From: Pseudosulfitobacter pseudonitzschiae
Lineage (GTDB): Bacteria; Pseudomonadota; Alphaproteobacteria; Rhodobacterales; Rhodobacteraceae
DNA length: 64,000 nt
Reading direction: 5' to 3'
NCBI RefSeq assembly: GCF_002222635.1
Contig: NZ_CP022419.1
Span: 1 to 64,000, forward strand
Shown piece after piece: positions 1 to 8,649 of the stretch (positions within the stretch are counted from its first letter, which is position 1; every line of letters starts with the position of its first letter). The position numbers and the translations under genes are program-made. Below the pieces are notes generated by a model. That model was not told the origin of the DNA. It saw nothing but the letters and a program-made list of their open reading frames with translations, and searched no databases.

Positions 1-346
1 GGGTAGGGGGCGACTGTGGAGATGTCGGTGGCAGTCGAGCTGATCGACCGGTGCTGCTCCCAGACACAAGCTCGACACGGCACTTTGTTTCCGCTTATCA
101 AGTGGTACGCCGTAGCTGATGGTTCGTGAGTTCTGGAAAGCTGCAAGAGACCCAATTTTAATGCAATCACGGCGTTCTCTGCCTCTTTGGTTTGGGACAG
201 TTGGCCTTGATATCTTTTGCCAACTCATTTTTGACGAGCCTTCAGGAAGGTACGCGTACCAAAATTGAACGACCACAACATGGTCTTGGTTGTGGCTTTT
301 GTGCGCGTGGCTACGTGTGAGGCCTCTTCGGAGTGGCGCTTTCGAC
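1..346. other. Left edge, no gene recognised
   Basis: No reading frame in this stretch looks like a protein with a recognisable family, and no tRNA or rRNA fold is apparent. It lies upstream of the dyad at 347-444 and may hold the end of a neighbouring element that continues to the left of the window, but nothing here supports that directly. Confidence 0.4.
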
Positions 347-444
347 CTAACTTTCGCGCATGTCATGTGCGGGATAGTTGGAATTTCTTGACGGGTGCCA
401 TAAAAAAATCTAACTATCTCGTATCTCAAGTGCGCGAAAGTTAG
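347..444. promoter_or_regulatory. 98-bp nested dyad over the abiEi-hipA promoter
   Basis: Two pairs of inverted arms share one centre at 395.5. The outer arms are ctaactttcgcgca (347-360) and its exact complement tgcgcgaaagttag (431-444). The inner arms are gatagttgga (373-382) and tctaactatc (409-418), matching 9 of 10. The 12-bp spacers on each side are the same length, so this is two inverted copies of a ~36-bp unit rather than a chance hairpin. A -35-like TTGACG (388-393) sits between the halves, and a weak -10 candidate (about 411-417) would fall inside the right half. AbiEi antitoxins of known type IV systems repress their own promoters by binding paired inverted repeats, so an autoregulatory operator for the gene at 449 is the simplest reading. 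A MITE-like remnant is the alternative. Confidence 0.6.
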
Positions 445-448
445 AATA

Positions 449-2284
449 TTGCTCTATCTCATTGGCGAAAACCTCGACAAGGACCGTGCTCACTACCAAG
501 CTGAGACAGGAAAACTTGTTCAACTTATGCGAGGCATCTATGTCGACGCCGACGCAGACATAGATGCAATTGTTCTGCGGAATGCGGTGCGGATTGCGCA
601 TTATCTTTATCCAAAGGCGTATCTCTCGGCAGCCAGCGCCACTCTGCTCGCACCTACGCGAGATGGTCGCTTATTCATAAGCGGGAAACGAAATCAGCGT
701 ACTCGGATCAGGTCTCTGGAGATCATCCAGAACGTAGCGCCAGATCAGCCAGCGGTCGCGACTGCCATTGTCGATGATGGGGCAGGGGAGTTCAAAGTCG
801 CCGTCTCGTCGATGCGGCAGCGATTTCTTGAAGCTTTTCGGCAACGCAGCGAGCACGCCAGCGCGATTGATGAAGGGATGCGGACCGAGATCGCCGCGCG
901 TCTTATTGAAGAATACGGCAGCCCGTCTGCCGCGGCGGATGCGGTTTGGGCGCTAGCGCGCGAAAACAAATGGTATCGCGAGGGGGAGCATGCAGAGCGA
1001 TATTTGTTGCGTTCTGCTGTTGCGGTGGATGTTCGCAACGAAGCAGCACTAACGTTCTCGGTTGCTTGGCATGGGCAAATCGTCGGTCAGCTGGGTCATG
1101 ACGGTTTTGAATGGCGATGGCAGCCGCAAGACAATTTCAACTTGCCGCTCGTGCAACAGCGGGTTCCTGGCAGGCTACCCCCCTTCATCCTCTCACTGTT
1201 GCCTGAGGGATGGCTCGAGAAGGTTCTCAAAGACAATGACGAGCGTGCGGTTCTGCGCTCGGGCAAACGATATATGTCCAACATTACGATCAGCGAAGAC
1301 GCAACCGAGCTCGCATCGCTCCCCGTAGACATGCTATCCGTGTCGTTGTCCCGATATGCCCGCGACGGTTTGTTTACCGGAAACTATGCCGGCCCCGGGC
1401 GCGGCAAGCTTGAAGCAGATTTCGAGGCCGGGCTGGCGCGCCTTTATGAGCGGGCGGACACACCGCGCCTGTCTGGCGTTCAGATCAAGGCGCCAATGTA
1501 TTTAGCGCAGGATGGCCAATTGTCGCCGAGCGCGGGCTTGCCGTTCACTCACATTTTGAAGCCGGCGGGAACTAGCGGATTTCAGGCGCTTCCCGTGATC
1601 GAGTATCTTGCCATGACTCTTGGCCGTGCTTCAGGGTTGGCGTCACCCGACATTGCTTTGGTAGCAATGCCGGATGACATGCCCCCTGCTTTACTGGTCG
1701 AGCGCTTTGATATTCGCACATCGCCCGAGGATGAACGCCGCTTTGCTTTGGAGGATCTGTGTTCGGTCCTCGATCTGCCCCCCGATGCGAAGTATGATGG
1801 AACAATCGAGAGGATAACGCGTGCTGTTCGACCGCTGTCGACATCTGCCGGGGAAGATCTTCAGTTGGTCATCAAGCGCGCCTTATTCGCTTGGTTGATC
1901 GGCGACGGCGATATGCACCTGAAGAATTTAGCGCTTCTAAAGATTGCCGACCCTGTTGCGGATCGCTTCAGCACAATTCGCCTCGCGCCGCTCTATGATG
2001 CGGTCACGACGCGGGTGTTCCCGAGTCTTGAACATGATCGCATGGCCCTGAAGCTGAACGGCAAAGATGATCGCTTGCGGCGTCGTGATTTTATGCAGGT
2101 GGCGGCGATCGCCGGCTTGGCTGCAACCGGTGTGGGCGAAGAGATTGATCATTTCTTGCAGGGCTTCGCCGAAGCCATAGACAAGATTTCTCTGCCTGAT
2201 CTTCCCGGTATGGACCGTGATATCGAGGAGCGGGCAGAGGCTATGATTGCCCTTTGCAGGGAGCGGGTTGCGGCATTCACCTAA
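449..2284 (+). CDS. HipA-family kinase toxin with N-terminal AbiEi-like domain
   Basis: This 611-residue protein combines two modules. Residues about 1-110 resemble the winged-helix and wing region of AbiEi-type antitoxins (VQLMRGIYVDADADIDAIVL, then an SAASATLL segment). Residues about 205-605 are a HipA-type Ser/Thr kinase: a HipA_N-like stretch (VAWHGQIVGQLGHDGFEWRW), then the catalytic loop GDGDMHLKNLALL near 495-505 and the metal-binding LAPLYDAVTT. The catalytic Asp, the His and the Lys-Asn pair are all present, so the kinase should be active. Known HipA enzymes phosphorylate glutamyl-tRNA synthetase or other targets and are held by a separate HipB. No hipB-like gene is adjacent, so the N-terminal domain may serve as a built-in DNA-binding antitoxin (inference). 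The start is TTG, the first available after an in-frame stop at 401-403, with only a weak GAAAG ribosome site (436-440). Confidence 0.82.
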   Translation: MLYLIGENLDKDRAHYQAETGKLVQLMRGIYVDADADIDAIVLRNAVRIAHYLYPKAYLSAASATLLAPTRDGRLFISGKRNQRTRIRSLEIIQNVAPDQPAVATAIVDDGAGEFKVAVSSMRQRFLEAFRQRSEHASAIDEGMRTEIAARLIEEYGSPSAAADAVWALARENKWYREGEHAERYLLRSAVAVDVRNEAALTFSVAWHGQIVGQLGHDGFEWRWQPQDNFNLPLVQQRVPGRLPPFILSLLPEGWLEKVLKDNDERAVLRSGKRYMSNITISEDATELASLPVDMLSVSLSRYARDGLFTGNYAGPGRGKLEADFEAGLARLYERADTPRLSGVQIKAPMYLAQDGQLSPSAGLPFTHILKPAGTSGFQALPVIEYLAMTLGRASGLASPDIALVAMPDDMPPALLVERFDIRTSPEDERRFALEDLCSVLDLPPDAKYDGTIERITRAVRPLSTSAGEDLQLVIKRALFAWLIGDGDMHLKNLALLKIADPVADRFSTIRLAPLYDAVTTRVFPSLEHDRMALKLNGKDDRLRRRDFMQVAAIAGLAATGVGEEIDHFLQGFAEAIDKISLPDLPGMDRDIEERAEAMIALCRERVAAFT

Positions 2285-2418
2285 GTATAGCGGCTTTGTA
2301 CTTCGGTAGAGCAAGGCGAGAGCGCTGAATTTAAAAAGGAAACTGTACTTCTACCTAAGCGATAGTGATTGCATCGCAAATCACGCAATCTAGTGTGTTC
2401 CGAAAGAGGGTTTCGTTA

Positions 2419-4950
2419 ATGTCATCAATACTAAAGCTTTTTCGAGTTCTATTTTTTTACGCGCTCTATTTTTTGTTGTGCATGGTTGCCGTAGTGACCG
2501 TGTTGCAAGGTTGGCCTATTGGCGGTCAAATGCTCTTTGCCTTCGGCTTACCTATCGTTTTGGTCTGGTGGCAAGAAAAGAGACGATCCCGAAAAGTGGA
2601 AGCCAAAGTGCTTGCCGCGGAAAGCACAAACACAAGAGTAACTCAATCCGAGCCAGTGGCCCGCGTAAGTGCCCACGAAAAACGCACCGAGCGTGAGCGA
2701 GAGAGAACGCGCGAAGCGAATGCTCTTCAATCATCGTCGACAGCGCTGCCCAAACCACCAAAACAGGACTACTCGGAAATCGTGCGTGCCGGCCAGTCTG
2801 CGGCACCAGCACTTTCGGCAATCGCAAAGCAGTATGAGAACCCGCGGCCAACAGCACACAAGACGCAAACGAATTCACGTAAAAATGGCTGGATACCAGC
2901 GGCAGAGACCGTGACCGTTGCTGCGCGAGATATTGGCGGAATGGTCTATGTCGGCACGCCGCCATTGCTTAATCACCATGGCTATCGCGACAAATGCAGG
3001 GCCTACATCGACCCTTCTCTCTCCGTCGCGAGGACAGGGGACGATAGGGCAGGGGAGGGCATGTCATACTGGCCTGGGTATTCTGATATTTCAGCACGAA
3101 GCAGGGCGACCTATCTTGAATGGTTGGCGAGCGGCCGTTCTGATTCATCTTATGATCCGGGCTATATGTTCTTGTATTTTTACGGGTTGGAACGGAGATT
3201 TTTCGTCGATCAATCCAATGCTGATGCAAAGGATATCATCGCAGAAGTTCGGAGATTGATTTCCGTCTATCCCGAAAACCATTCGGTGAAGCGATACTTG
3301 GGAGAATTTCTTGATATCGCGACACTTGCCGAAACTGAGTTTGAGGCGCTGGAGCCGATCTTTGAACGCCAGGGTTGGGAGCTTCCTTTTTCGCTGAAGT
3401 ATGCGATTGGCGCTCGTCTTGATAAGGGAGAAAACCTGAGTGCAGACTGGGTTCTGAGCTGGTTGATGTGCCATCCAGAAAGCCATTTGCGCACGCCAGC
3501 AACGCGGTGCCGTGATGAATTCCTGGCGTTGTTCAAGATTCGGTTCGACGATCGCTTTCCAAATGGGCTAAAGGTCAGCAAGCCGCGCAAACACCTCAAA
3601 GCAACGTATCGCGCAGCCTCAAGCGAGTTCGAAGGGACTCTCAATCCGACAGCCGACGGCAAACCCGTTCCTGATATTTCCGGATTGCGAAAACCGATCG
3701 AGATTGCGCAGGAAGTTGCAGATGAAGTCATAAACGATCTTGATAAGCTGAGCCGCTATCTTGGTCGGAACCCCGAGGGCAGGGGAAGCATCGAAGCGCA
3801 CGCCCTCTTGCCACTAGATCTGTGGAGCCTGTTTCCGTCGACACAAATGGAAGCGCTGAAAGAGTGGGCGAGGGGGATCATGCAGAGCGGCGGACTTATT
3901 CCGCTGGCCGACGTGATCGAAAAGCTTGAAGGACAGCGTAGCACGAAGATTGGCAAGCGACAGCTAACAGGGGCGGCAGATGCTTTGGCGCGTCTTGGAT
4001 TTGGGCTCGCACCTGATCCACGCTTTGCACTGCGTTCACCGAAACCGGAAGAACCCGTAGTTCTGTTTGATCTTGGCGAGCAGATCGAAAAGCTGGAAGA
4101 TGTTTCGGCAAGCTATCAAACAGCGTTGATGGAGTTGGCTCTTGCCTCGTTTGTTGCCCATGCAGACGGGCGTATCGCCGATGCTGAACGCAAAGCGTTG
4201 GAGGCTCAAATCGCATCTGTTGAGGGGCTGAGTGAGCAAGAGCGGCACCGCCTTCAAGCAAATATGGTATGGTTCCTTGCTGTGCCGCCTGACATGACGC
4301 TGCTGCGCCGCAAACTCAAAGATGTTGGTGTGGAAGACCAAAAGGCGATGCGTGCGGCATTGGTGGGTGCGGCACACGCCGATGGCGTCATTCAATCCGA
4401 AGAAGTCGCCAGCATTGAAAAGGTGTACAAGGCATTGGGCCTTGATCCATCACTCGCCTATTCCGACCTTCACGCTGGAGAGATTGCAGACGCGCCACGC
4501 ACTGTTCGTGCGGCCCAGCCGGGCAATTCTGGAGAGGCCATTCCTGAACGACAAAAGGCAACCGGGCCCGTACTGGATGCATCGCGGATCGCGGCCATCA
4601 GATCAGATACGGCGCGGGTGTCTTCTGTCCTAGGGCAGATATTTGAGGCTGAGGAAGAGGCAGAAGAGGGCAGGGACTCCAAGAGTGCAACGCTGTTTAC
4701 CGGGCTAGATGCAAAACATGGCGCTTTGCTGTTGGATTTGGTGGGTCAAGAGAACTGGACCGAGGACGCATTCGAGCAGCTTTGTGGAAAGCATGGATTG
4801 ATGCCGTCAGGTGCATTGGAGGCCGTCAACGAGTGGGCCTTTGAGACACATGATGAAGCCTTGTTGGATGAATATGATGGTTACGACGTGTCTCCGGAAA
4901 TTGCGGATGCGGTAAAACAAAAATTAGAAGGGGAGGAGCGTCATGTCTAA
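2419..4950 (+). CDS. sngA: TerB_N / TerB / TerB_C membrane-anchored protein, Shango SngA-like
   Basis: This is the first gene of a three-gene defence operon. Residues about 5-40 hold one or two membrane helices, followed by a charged linker. Residues about 160-270 match the TerB_N domain (WIPAAETVTVAARDIGGMVY, PGYMFLYFYGLERR). A helical TerB-like domain with two HADG-type acidic metal sites follows near 575-690 (SFVAHADGRIADAER and AAHADGVIQSEE), and a TerB_C-like tail ends the protein. TerB-family domains are metal-binding helical bundles recurrent in phage-defence operons. The gene order TerB protein, BrxD-like ATPase, Lhr-like helicase matches the Shango system. An in-frame GTG lies at 2365, but AAAGAGGG at 2403-2410 stands at proper distance from the ATG at 2419, which is chosen. 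It overlaps the next gene by 8 bp. Confidence 0.8.
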   Translation: MSSILKLFRVLFFYALYFLLCMVAVVTVLQGWPIGGQMLFAFGLPIVLVWWQEKRRSRKVEAKVLAAESTNTRVTQSEPVARVSAHEKRTERERERTREANALQSSSTALPKPPKQDYSEIVRAGQSAAPALSAIAKQYENPRPTAHKTQTNSRKNGWIPAAETVTVAARDIGGMVYVGTPPLLNHHGYRDKCRAYIDPSLSVARTGDDRAGEGMSYWPGYSDISARSRATYLEWLASGRSDSSYDPGYMFLYFYGLERRFFVDQSNADAKDIIAEVRRLISVYPENHSVKRYLGEFLDIATLAETEFEALEPIFERQGWELPFSLKYAIGARLDKGENLSADWVLSWLMCHPESHLRTPATRCRDEFLALFKIRFDDRFPNGLKVSKPRKHLKATYRAASSEFEGTLNPTADGKPVPDISGLRKPIEIAQEVADEVINDLDKLSRYLGRNPEGRGSIEAHALLPLDLWSLFPSTQMEALKEWARGIMQSGGLIPLADVIEKLEGQRSTKIGKRQLTGAADALARLGFGLAPDPRFALRSPKPEEPVVLFDLGEQIEKLEDVSASYQTALMELALASFVAHADGRIADAERKALEAQIASVEGLSEQERHRLQANMVWFLAVPPDMTLLRRKLKDVGVEDQKAMRAALVGAAHADGVIQSEEVASIEKVYKALGLDPSLAYSDLHAGEIADAPRTVRAAQPGNSGEAIPERQKATGPVLDASRIAAIRSDTARVSSVLGQIFEAEEEAEEGRDSKSATLFTGLDAKHGALLLDLVGQENWTEDAFEQLCGKHGLMPSGALEAVNEWAFETHDEALLDEYDGYDVSPEIADAVKQKLEGEERHV

Positions 4951-6250
4951 ATTAAAGCCACGTGAGCGCGATGCAATTGTTCAGGCGTTACGGGCGGGGG
5001 TCGTGCCAAAACTGGGCCTGCGTCATATTCAGGTAGGGCGCGTTCGCGAGATCGAAGAACTTGTGAAGGACATGGAACGTATCGCGGACGGCGGCTCCGC
5101 CATCCGTTTTGTTATCGGGGAATATGGATCCGGCAAAACCTTCTTTATGAACCTGATCCGTTTAGTGGCTTTGGAAAAAGGGCTGGTGGTGATGTTCGCT
5201 GATCTTGCACCCGACCGGCGTATTCACGCGACAGGTGGACAAGCGCGCGGCCTCTACGCAGAGATGGCGCGCAACCTGTCAACGCGCACAAAGCCCGATG
5301 GTGGTGCTTTGGCCAGTGTGGTTGAGCGGTTTGTCAGCCAAGCGCACCGAGACGCCGAGGAAAAAGACGTGCCAACGGGCACCATCATACGTGAGCGTCT
5401 GAGCCATTTTGAAGAACTTACTGGCGGCTTTGAATTTGCAGAGGTCATTCGCCGGTATTGGGAAGGCCATGAGAACGGGGATGACGAACTTAAGTCCGCT
5501 GCTCTGCGTTGGTTGCGGGGAGAATTCGCAACCCGCACGGATGCGCGCAAAGCACTTGGCGTGCGCACGATTGTCGATGATGCGAGCGTTTACGATCATC
5601 TCAAGCTGATGTCGGCATTTGTGTGCGAGGCGGGTTACAAAGGGCTACTTGTCGGCCTTGATGAAATGGTGAACCTGTTCAAGCTGACATCGTCCCAAGC
5701 GCGCAATGCGAACTACGAGCAGATTCTTCGGATTCTGAACGACGTACTTCAGGGCAGTGCCGAGAATCTTGGGTTTCTCATGGGAGGCACGCCAGAGTTT
5801 TTGATGAACACACGCCGTGGGCTTTATAGCTATGAAGCCCTGCAATCGCGGTTGGCAGAAAACACCTTCGCCCGCGATGGGCTCGTCGATTTGTCGGGGC
5901 CGGTTGTGCGGCTGGCCAGCCTGACGCCGGAAGATCTGTTTGTTCTGTTGGCCAATGTCAGACGCGTGATGCAGGATGATGAAACTGCCTTGCCGGATAC
6001 AGCGCTGGAAGCCTTTATGAACCATTGCTCTGATCGGATTGGGGAAGCCTATTTCAGGACGCCGCGCAATACCGTCACTGCTTTTGTGAATTTGCTGTCC
6101 GTGCTGGAGCAAAATCCAGGCGTTGAATGGAGTGACCTGATCGAGAAGATCGACGTCTCAGAAGACCGAGGCGAGGATATGAGCGAAGTAGAGGAAACGA
6201 CTGGTGCTCAACCTAATGGTGACGACGATTTGATCAGCTTCAAGCTCTGA
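4943..6250 (+). CDS. sngB: BrxD-like P-loop ATPase, Shango SngB-like
   Basis: The 435-residue protein is a P-loop ATPase of the BrxC/BrxD (DUF2791) family. The Walker A motif is GEYGSGKT at residues 59-66 and the Walker B motif is LLVGLDE at 235-241, followed by the family's polar MVNLFK segment. The downstream GGTPEFL (sensor-like) and a C-terminal RTPRNTVTAFV segment also fit this family. In BREX loci the relative BrxD is paired with the helicase BrxHI. Here the same pair follows a TerB gene, which is the Shango layout. ATP-dependent remodelling of phage DNA or of the TerB protein is likely but not shown by sequence. The start overlaps the TerB gene by 8 bp and the next gene begins 9 bp after the stop, so the three are co-translated. 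Confidence 0.83.
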   Translation: MSKLKPRERDAIVQALRAGVVPKLGLRHIQVGRVREIEELVKDMERIADGGSAIRFVIGEYGSGKTFFMNLIRLVALEKGLVVMFADLAPDRRIHATGGQARGLYAEMARNLSTRTKPDGGALASVVERFVSQAHRDAEEKDVPTGTIIRERLSHFEELTGGFEFAEVIRRYWEGHENGDDELKSAALRWLRGEFATRTDARKALGVRTIVDDASVYDHLKLMSAFVCEAGYKGLLVGLDEMVNLFKLTSSQARNANYEQILRILNDVLQGSAENLGFLMGGTPEFLMNTRRGLYSYEALQSRLAENTFARDGLVDLSGPVVRLASLTPEDLFVLLANVRRVMQDDETALPDTALEAFMNHCSDRIGEAYFRTPRNTVTAFVNLLSVLEQNPGVEWSDLIEKIDVSEDRGEDMSEVEETTGAQPNGDDDLISFKL

Positions 6251-6259
6251 GCCTCTAGG

Positions 6260-8446
6260 ATGAGTAGCGCCTTTGACCAACTTGCCCGCCCCGTCCAGAA
6301 GTGGATCAGACAGCAGGGGTGGCGTGAGCTGCGCGACATTCAAGCGCGTGCAATTCGGACTATTCACGAAACTGACAACGACCTCATCGTCGCGGCATCG
6401 ACGGCCGGTGGTAAAACAGAGGCCGCATTTTTTCCGTTGATCTCTCAGGTGCTGGATGCACCGGCAGAGGGCGGCGGGTTCGACTTGCTCTACATCGGAC
6501 CACTCAAAGCGCTGATCACCGATCAGGCGGGGCGGCTCGAAGGCATCTGTCAAGAGGCGGAGCTTCCAGTGGTGCCGTGGCACGGCGATGTGTCGCAATC
6601 AGTCAAAACGCGCGCGATGAAAAACCCTAAGGGGATACTATTGATCACGCCAGAGTCGCTGGAGGCATTGTTTGTCCGTCGGGGCTTGGAAATCGCGCGC
6701 CTGTTCGGTGCAACCCGAGCTGTGGTAATCGATGAATTGCACACTGTGCTCGATAGTGAGCGCGGGGTGCAATTGCGGTCCCTGCTGACACGTCTTGAGT
6801 TGGCGATCAAAAGGCCCATCCGCCGGATTGGACTATCTGCGACGCTCGGGGATATGGATCTCGCCCGCGCTTATCTGCGGCCTGACAATGCGGAAAACGT
6901 CGCATTGATCGAAGCGGAGGGTGGAGAAGCTGAACTTAAACTCCAGCTGCGTGGCTATCTTTCCGGTGGAGAAGACGACAACACCCCATCTGCCACGGAT
7001 GCTGTCGCAGCGCATTTATTCGAGCATCTAAGGGGAAGCGACAATCTTGTGTTTGCAGGCTCCCGCCAACGTGTCGAGATCTATGCTGACCGGCTGCGTG
7101 ATCTTTGCGAGCAAGAGCACCTTCCCCAAGAGTTCTACCCGCACCATGCCAGCCTTTCACGCGATCACCGCGATTTTGTTGAACGGCGCCTGAAAGACAG
7201 CAGCAAACCGACCACAGCTGTCTGCACGTCCACACTAGAGCTTGGCATCGACATCGGCGATGTGACCTGTGTCGCCCAAATCGGCGCACCCTTCACCGTC
7301 GCAGCCCTGCGGCAGCGATTGGGACGTTCAGGACGTAGGGAGGGCCAGCCAGCCATCCTTCGACAATACGCGGTAGAAACGAGGCTCACTTCGGATAGCA
7401 GCTTTGTGGATCGTCTGAGACTAGGCCTGATCCGGTCGATTGCGATGATTGATCTGTTGTTGGAGGGCTGGTGTGAACCACCCAAGCCGCAAGCGCTGCA
7501 TCTGTCGACACTTGTCCATCAAATCCTTTCAGTGATCGCACAACGGGGAGGGGCTCCGGCAAATATTCTATACAACGTGCTGTGTCGCGAAGGCCCGTTT
7601 CGGCAAGTCACCACAGCTATGTTCACTGATGTGCTGCGCGCGCTCGGTAATCCTGAAACTGGCTTGATAGAGCAAACGGACGGGGGGTTGTTGCTCTTGG
7701 GCCAAAACGGAGAGCGGTTAGTCGAGCATTATAGCTTTTACGCGGTGTTCAAGACGCCCGAAGAATACCGGCTGGTTTCAAACGGTCGGGATCTTGGGAC
7801 ATTGCCAATCGACAACATCCTCTCACCTGGGATGATGCTCATCTTTTCCGGACGCCGTTGGCTGGTTCAGGAAATCCATGACCGGGAAAAGGTAATTATG
7901 GTCAAACCTGCCAAAGCAGGTGTGCCGCCTGTCTTTGGTGGGGACCCGGGCGAGATCCATGACAAGGTAATCGCGCGCATGTTCGATGTGTTGGAGGGCG
8001 ATACCAAGCCCCTCTACATGGACGCGAATGCGTTTGAAATGCTTGAGGAGGCGCGGCTGAACTATGCGCAGATGGGGTTTGCTAACGGGTCGCTTGTCAA
8101 TTTGGGGGAAGAAACATCAATTATCGCAACACGAGTAGGGACAATGAAAACGACAACCTTGGCGCTTGCGCTGAGAAGCTTTGGGTTTTCTGTCGAACAA
8201 TATGATGGTTTCCTTCAAGTGGAAGCTGGGGAAGAAACTCCGCCATTAACCGAGGTTCTCAACAGGATTGGGGAGGGTGAAGATGTTGATCTATTTGCAG
8301 GCGCTGGAAACCTGCTGACCGAGAAGTTTCACCCGCATTTGACGCGCGAATTATTGGAGTTGGATGCGATTTCATCTAGGCTTGAGCCAAAATGCCTTGA
8401 AAGTGTAGTCACAGCTCTTGCTGCCAACGCTAGGGCGAGAAGTTGA
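6260..8446 (+). CDS. sngC: Lhr/BrxHI-like DEAD/DEAH superfamily 2 helicase, Shango SngC-like
   Basis: The 728-residue protein carries the superfamily 2 helicase motifs in order: a Q-like RDIQARAI stretch near 26-32, motif I AASTAGGKTEAA at 45-56, Ia GPLKAL, Ib TPESLEALF, motif II DELH at 158-161, motif III SAT at 193-195, then in RecA domain 2 TSTLELGIDIGDV and motif VI QRLGRSGRR. An Lhr-like winged helix region and a further C-terminal part follow. Homologous BrxHI helicases work with BrxD ATPases in BREX. Here it closes the TerB-ATPase-helicase operon. All motor residues look intact. The start ATG at 6260 lies 9 bp after the ATPase stop, preceded by a GAGCC-type weak ribosome site. No terminator was seen after the stop. 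Confidence 0.85.
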   Translation: MSSAFDQLARPVQKWIRQQGWRELRDIQARAIRTIHETDNDLIVAASTAGGKTEAAFFPLISQVLDAPAEGGGFDLLYIGPLKALITDQAGRLEGICQEAELPVVPWHGDVSQSVKTRAMKNPKGILLITPESLEALFVRRGLEIARLFGATRAVVIDELHTVLDSERGVQLRSLLTRLELAIKRPIRRIGLSATLGDMDLARAYLRPDNAENVALIEAEGGEAELKLQLRGYLSGGEDDNTPSATDAVAAHLFEHLRGSDNLVFAGSRQRVEIYADRLRDLCEQEHLPQEFYPHHASLSRDHRDFVERRLKDSSKPTTAVCTSTLELGIDIGDVTCVAQIGAPFTVAALRQRLGRSGRREGQPAILRQYAVETRLTSDSSFVDRLRLGLIRSIAMIDLLLEGWCEPPKPQALHLSTLVHQILSVIAQRGGAPANILYNVLCREGPFRQVTTAMFTDVLRALGNPETGLIEQTDGGLLLLGQNGERLVEHYSFYAVFKTPEEYRLVSNGRDLGTLPIDNILSPGMMLIFSGRRWLVQEIHDREKVIMVKPAKAGVPPVFGGDPGEIHDKVIARMFDVLEGDTKPLYMDANAFEMLEEARLNYAQMGFANGSLVNLGEETSIIATRVGTMKTTTLALALRSFGFSVEQYDGFLQVEAGEETPPLTEVLNRIGEGEDVDLFAGAGNLLTEKFHPHLTRELLELDAISSRLEPKCLESVVTALAANARARS

Positions 8447-8649
8447 AGTTCGGTGTGAATTCCAAACTGATTTTTTGGCTGACCAGAGCAAGCGGCTTTC
8501 AGGCCCGTCCTTGGCAATCCGATCTCACTATGATCTTCATTTAACTGATTGTAATATAATAAGCGAAAGAACGCAGGTAGAATCGTGAGTTGCTGTTATC
8601 GAACACATATCGACGCTGTTTTTCAACTTTTTGCCGCGGAGGTATGCTT

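Noticed and set aside
2365-2418. GTG start 18 codons upstream for the TerB protein
   Set aside because: The ribosome site AAAGAGGG fits the ATG at 2419, and the membrane helix begins there.
2419-8446. BREX system
   Set aside because: BrxD- and BrxHI-like proteins are present, but PglX, PglZ and BrxC are absent and a TerB gene leads the operon.
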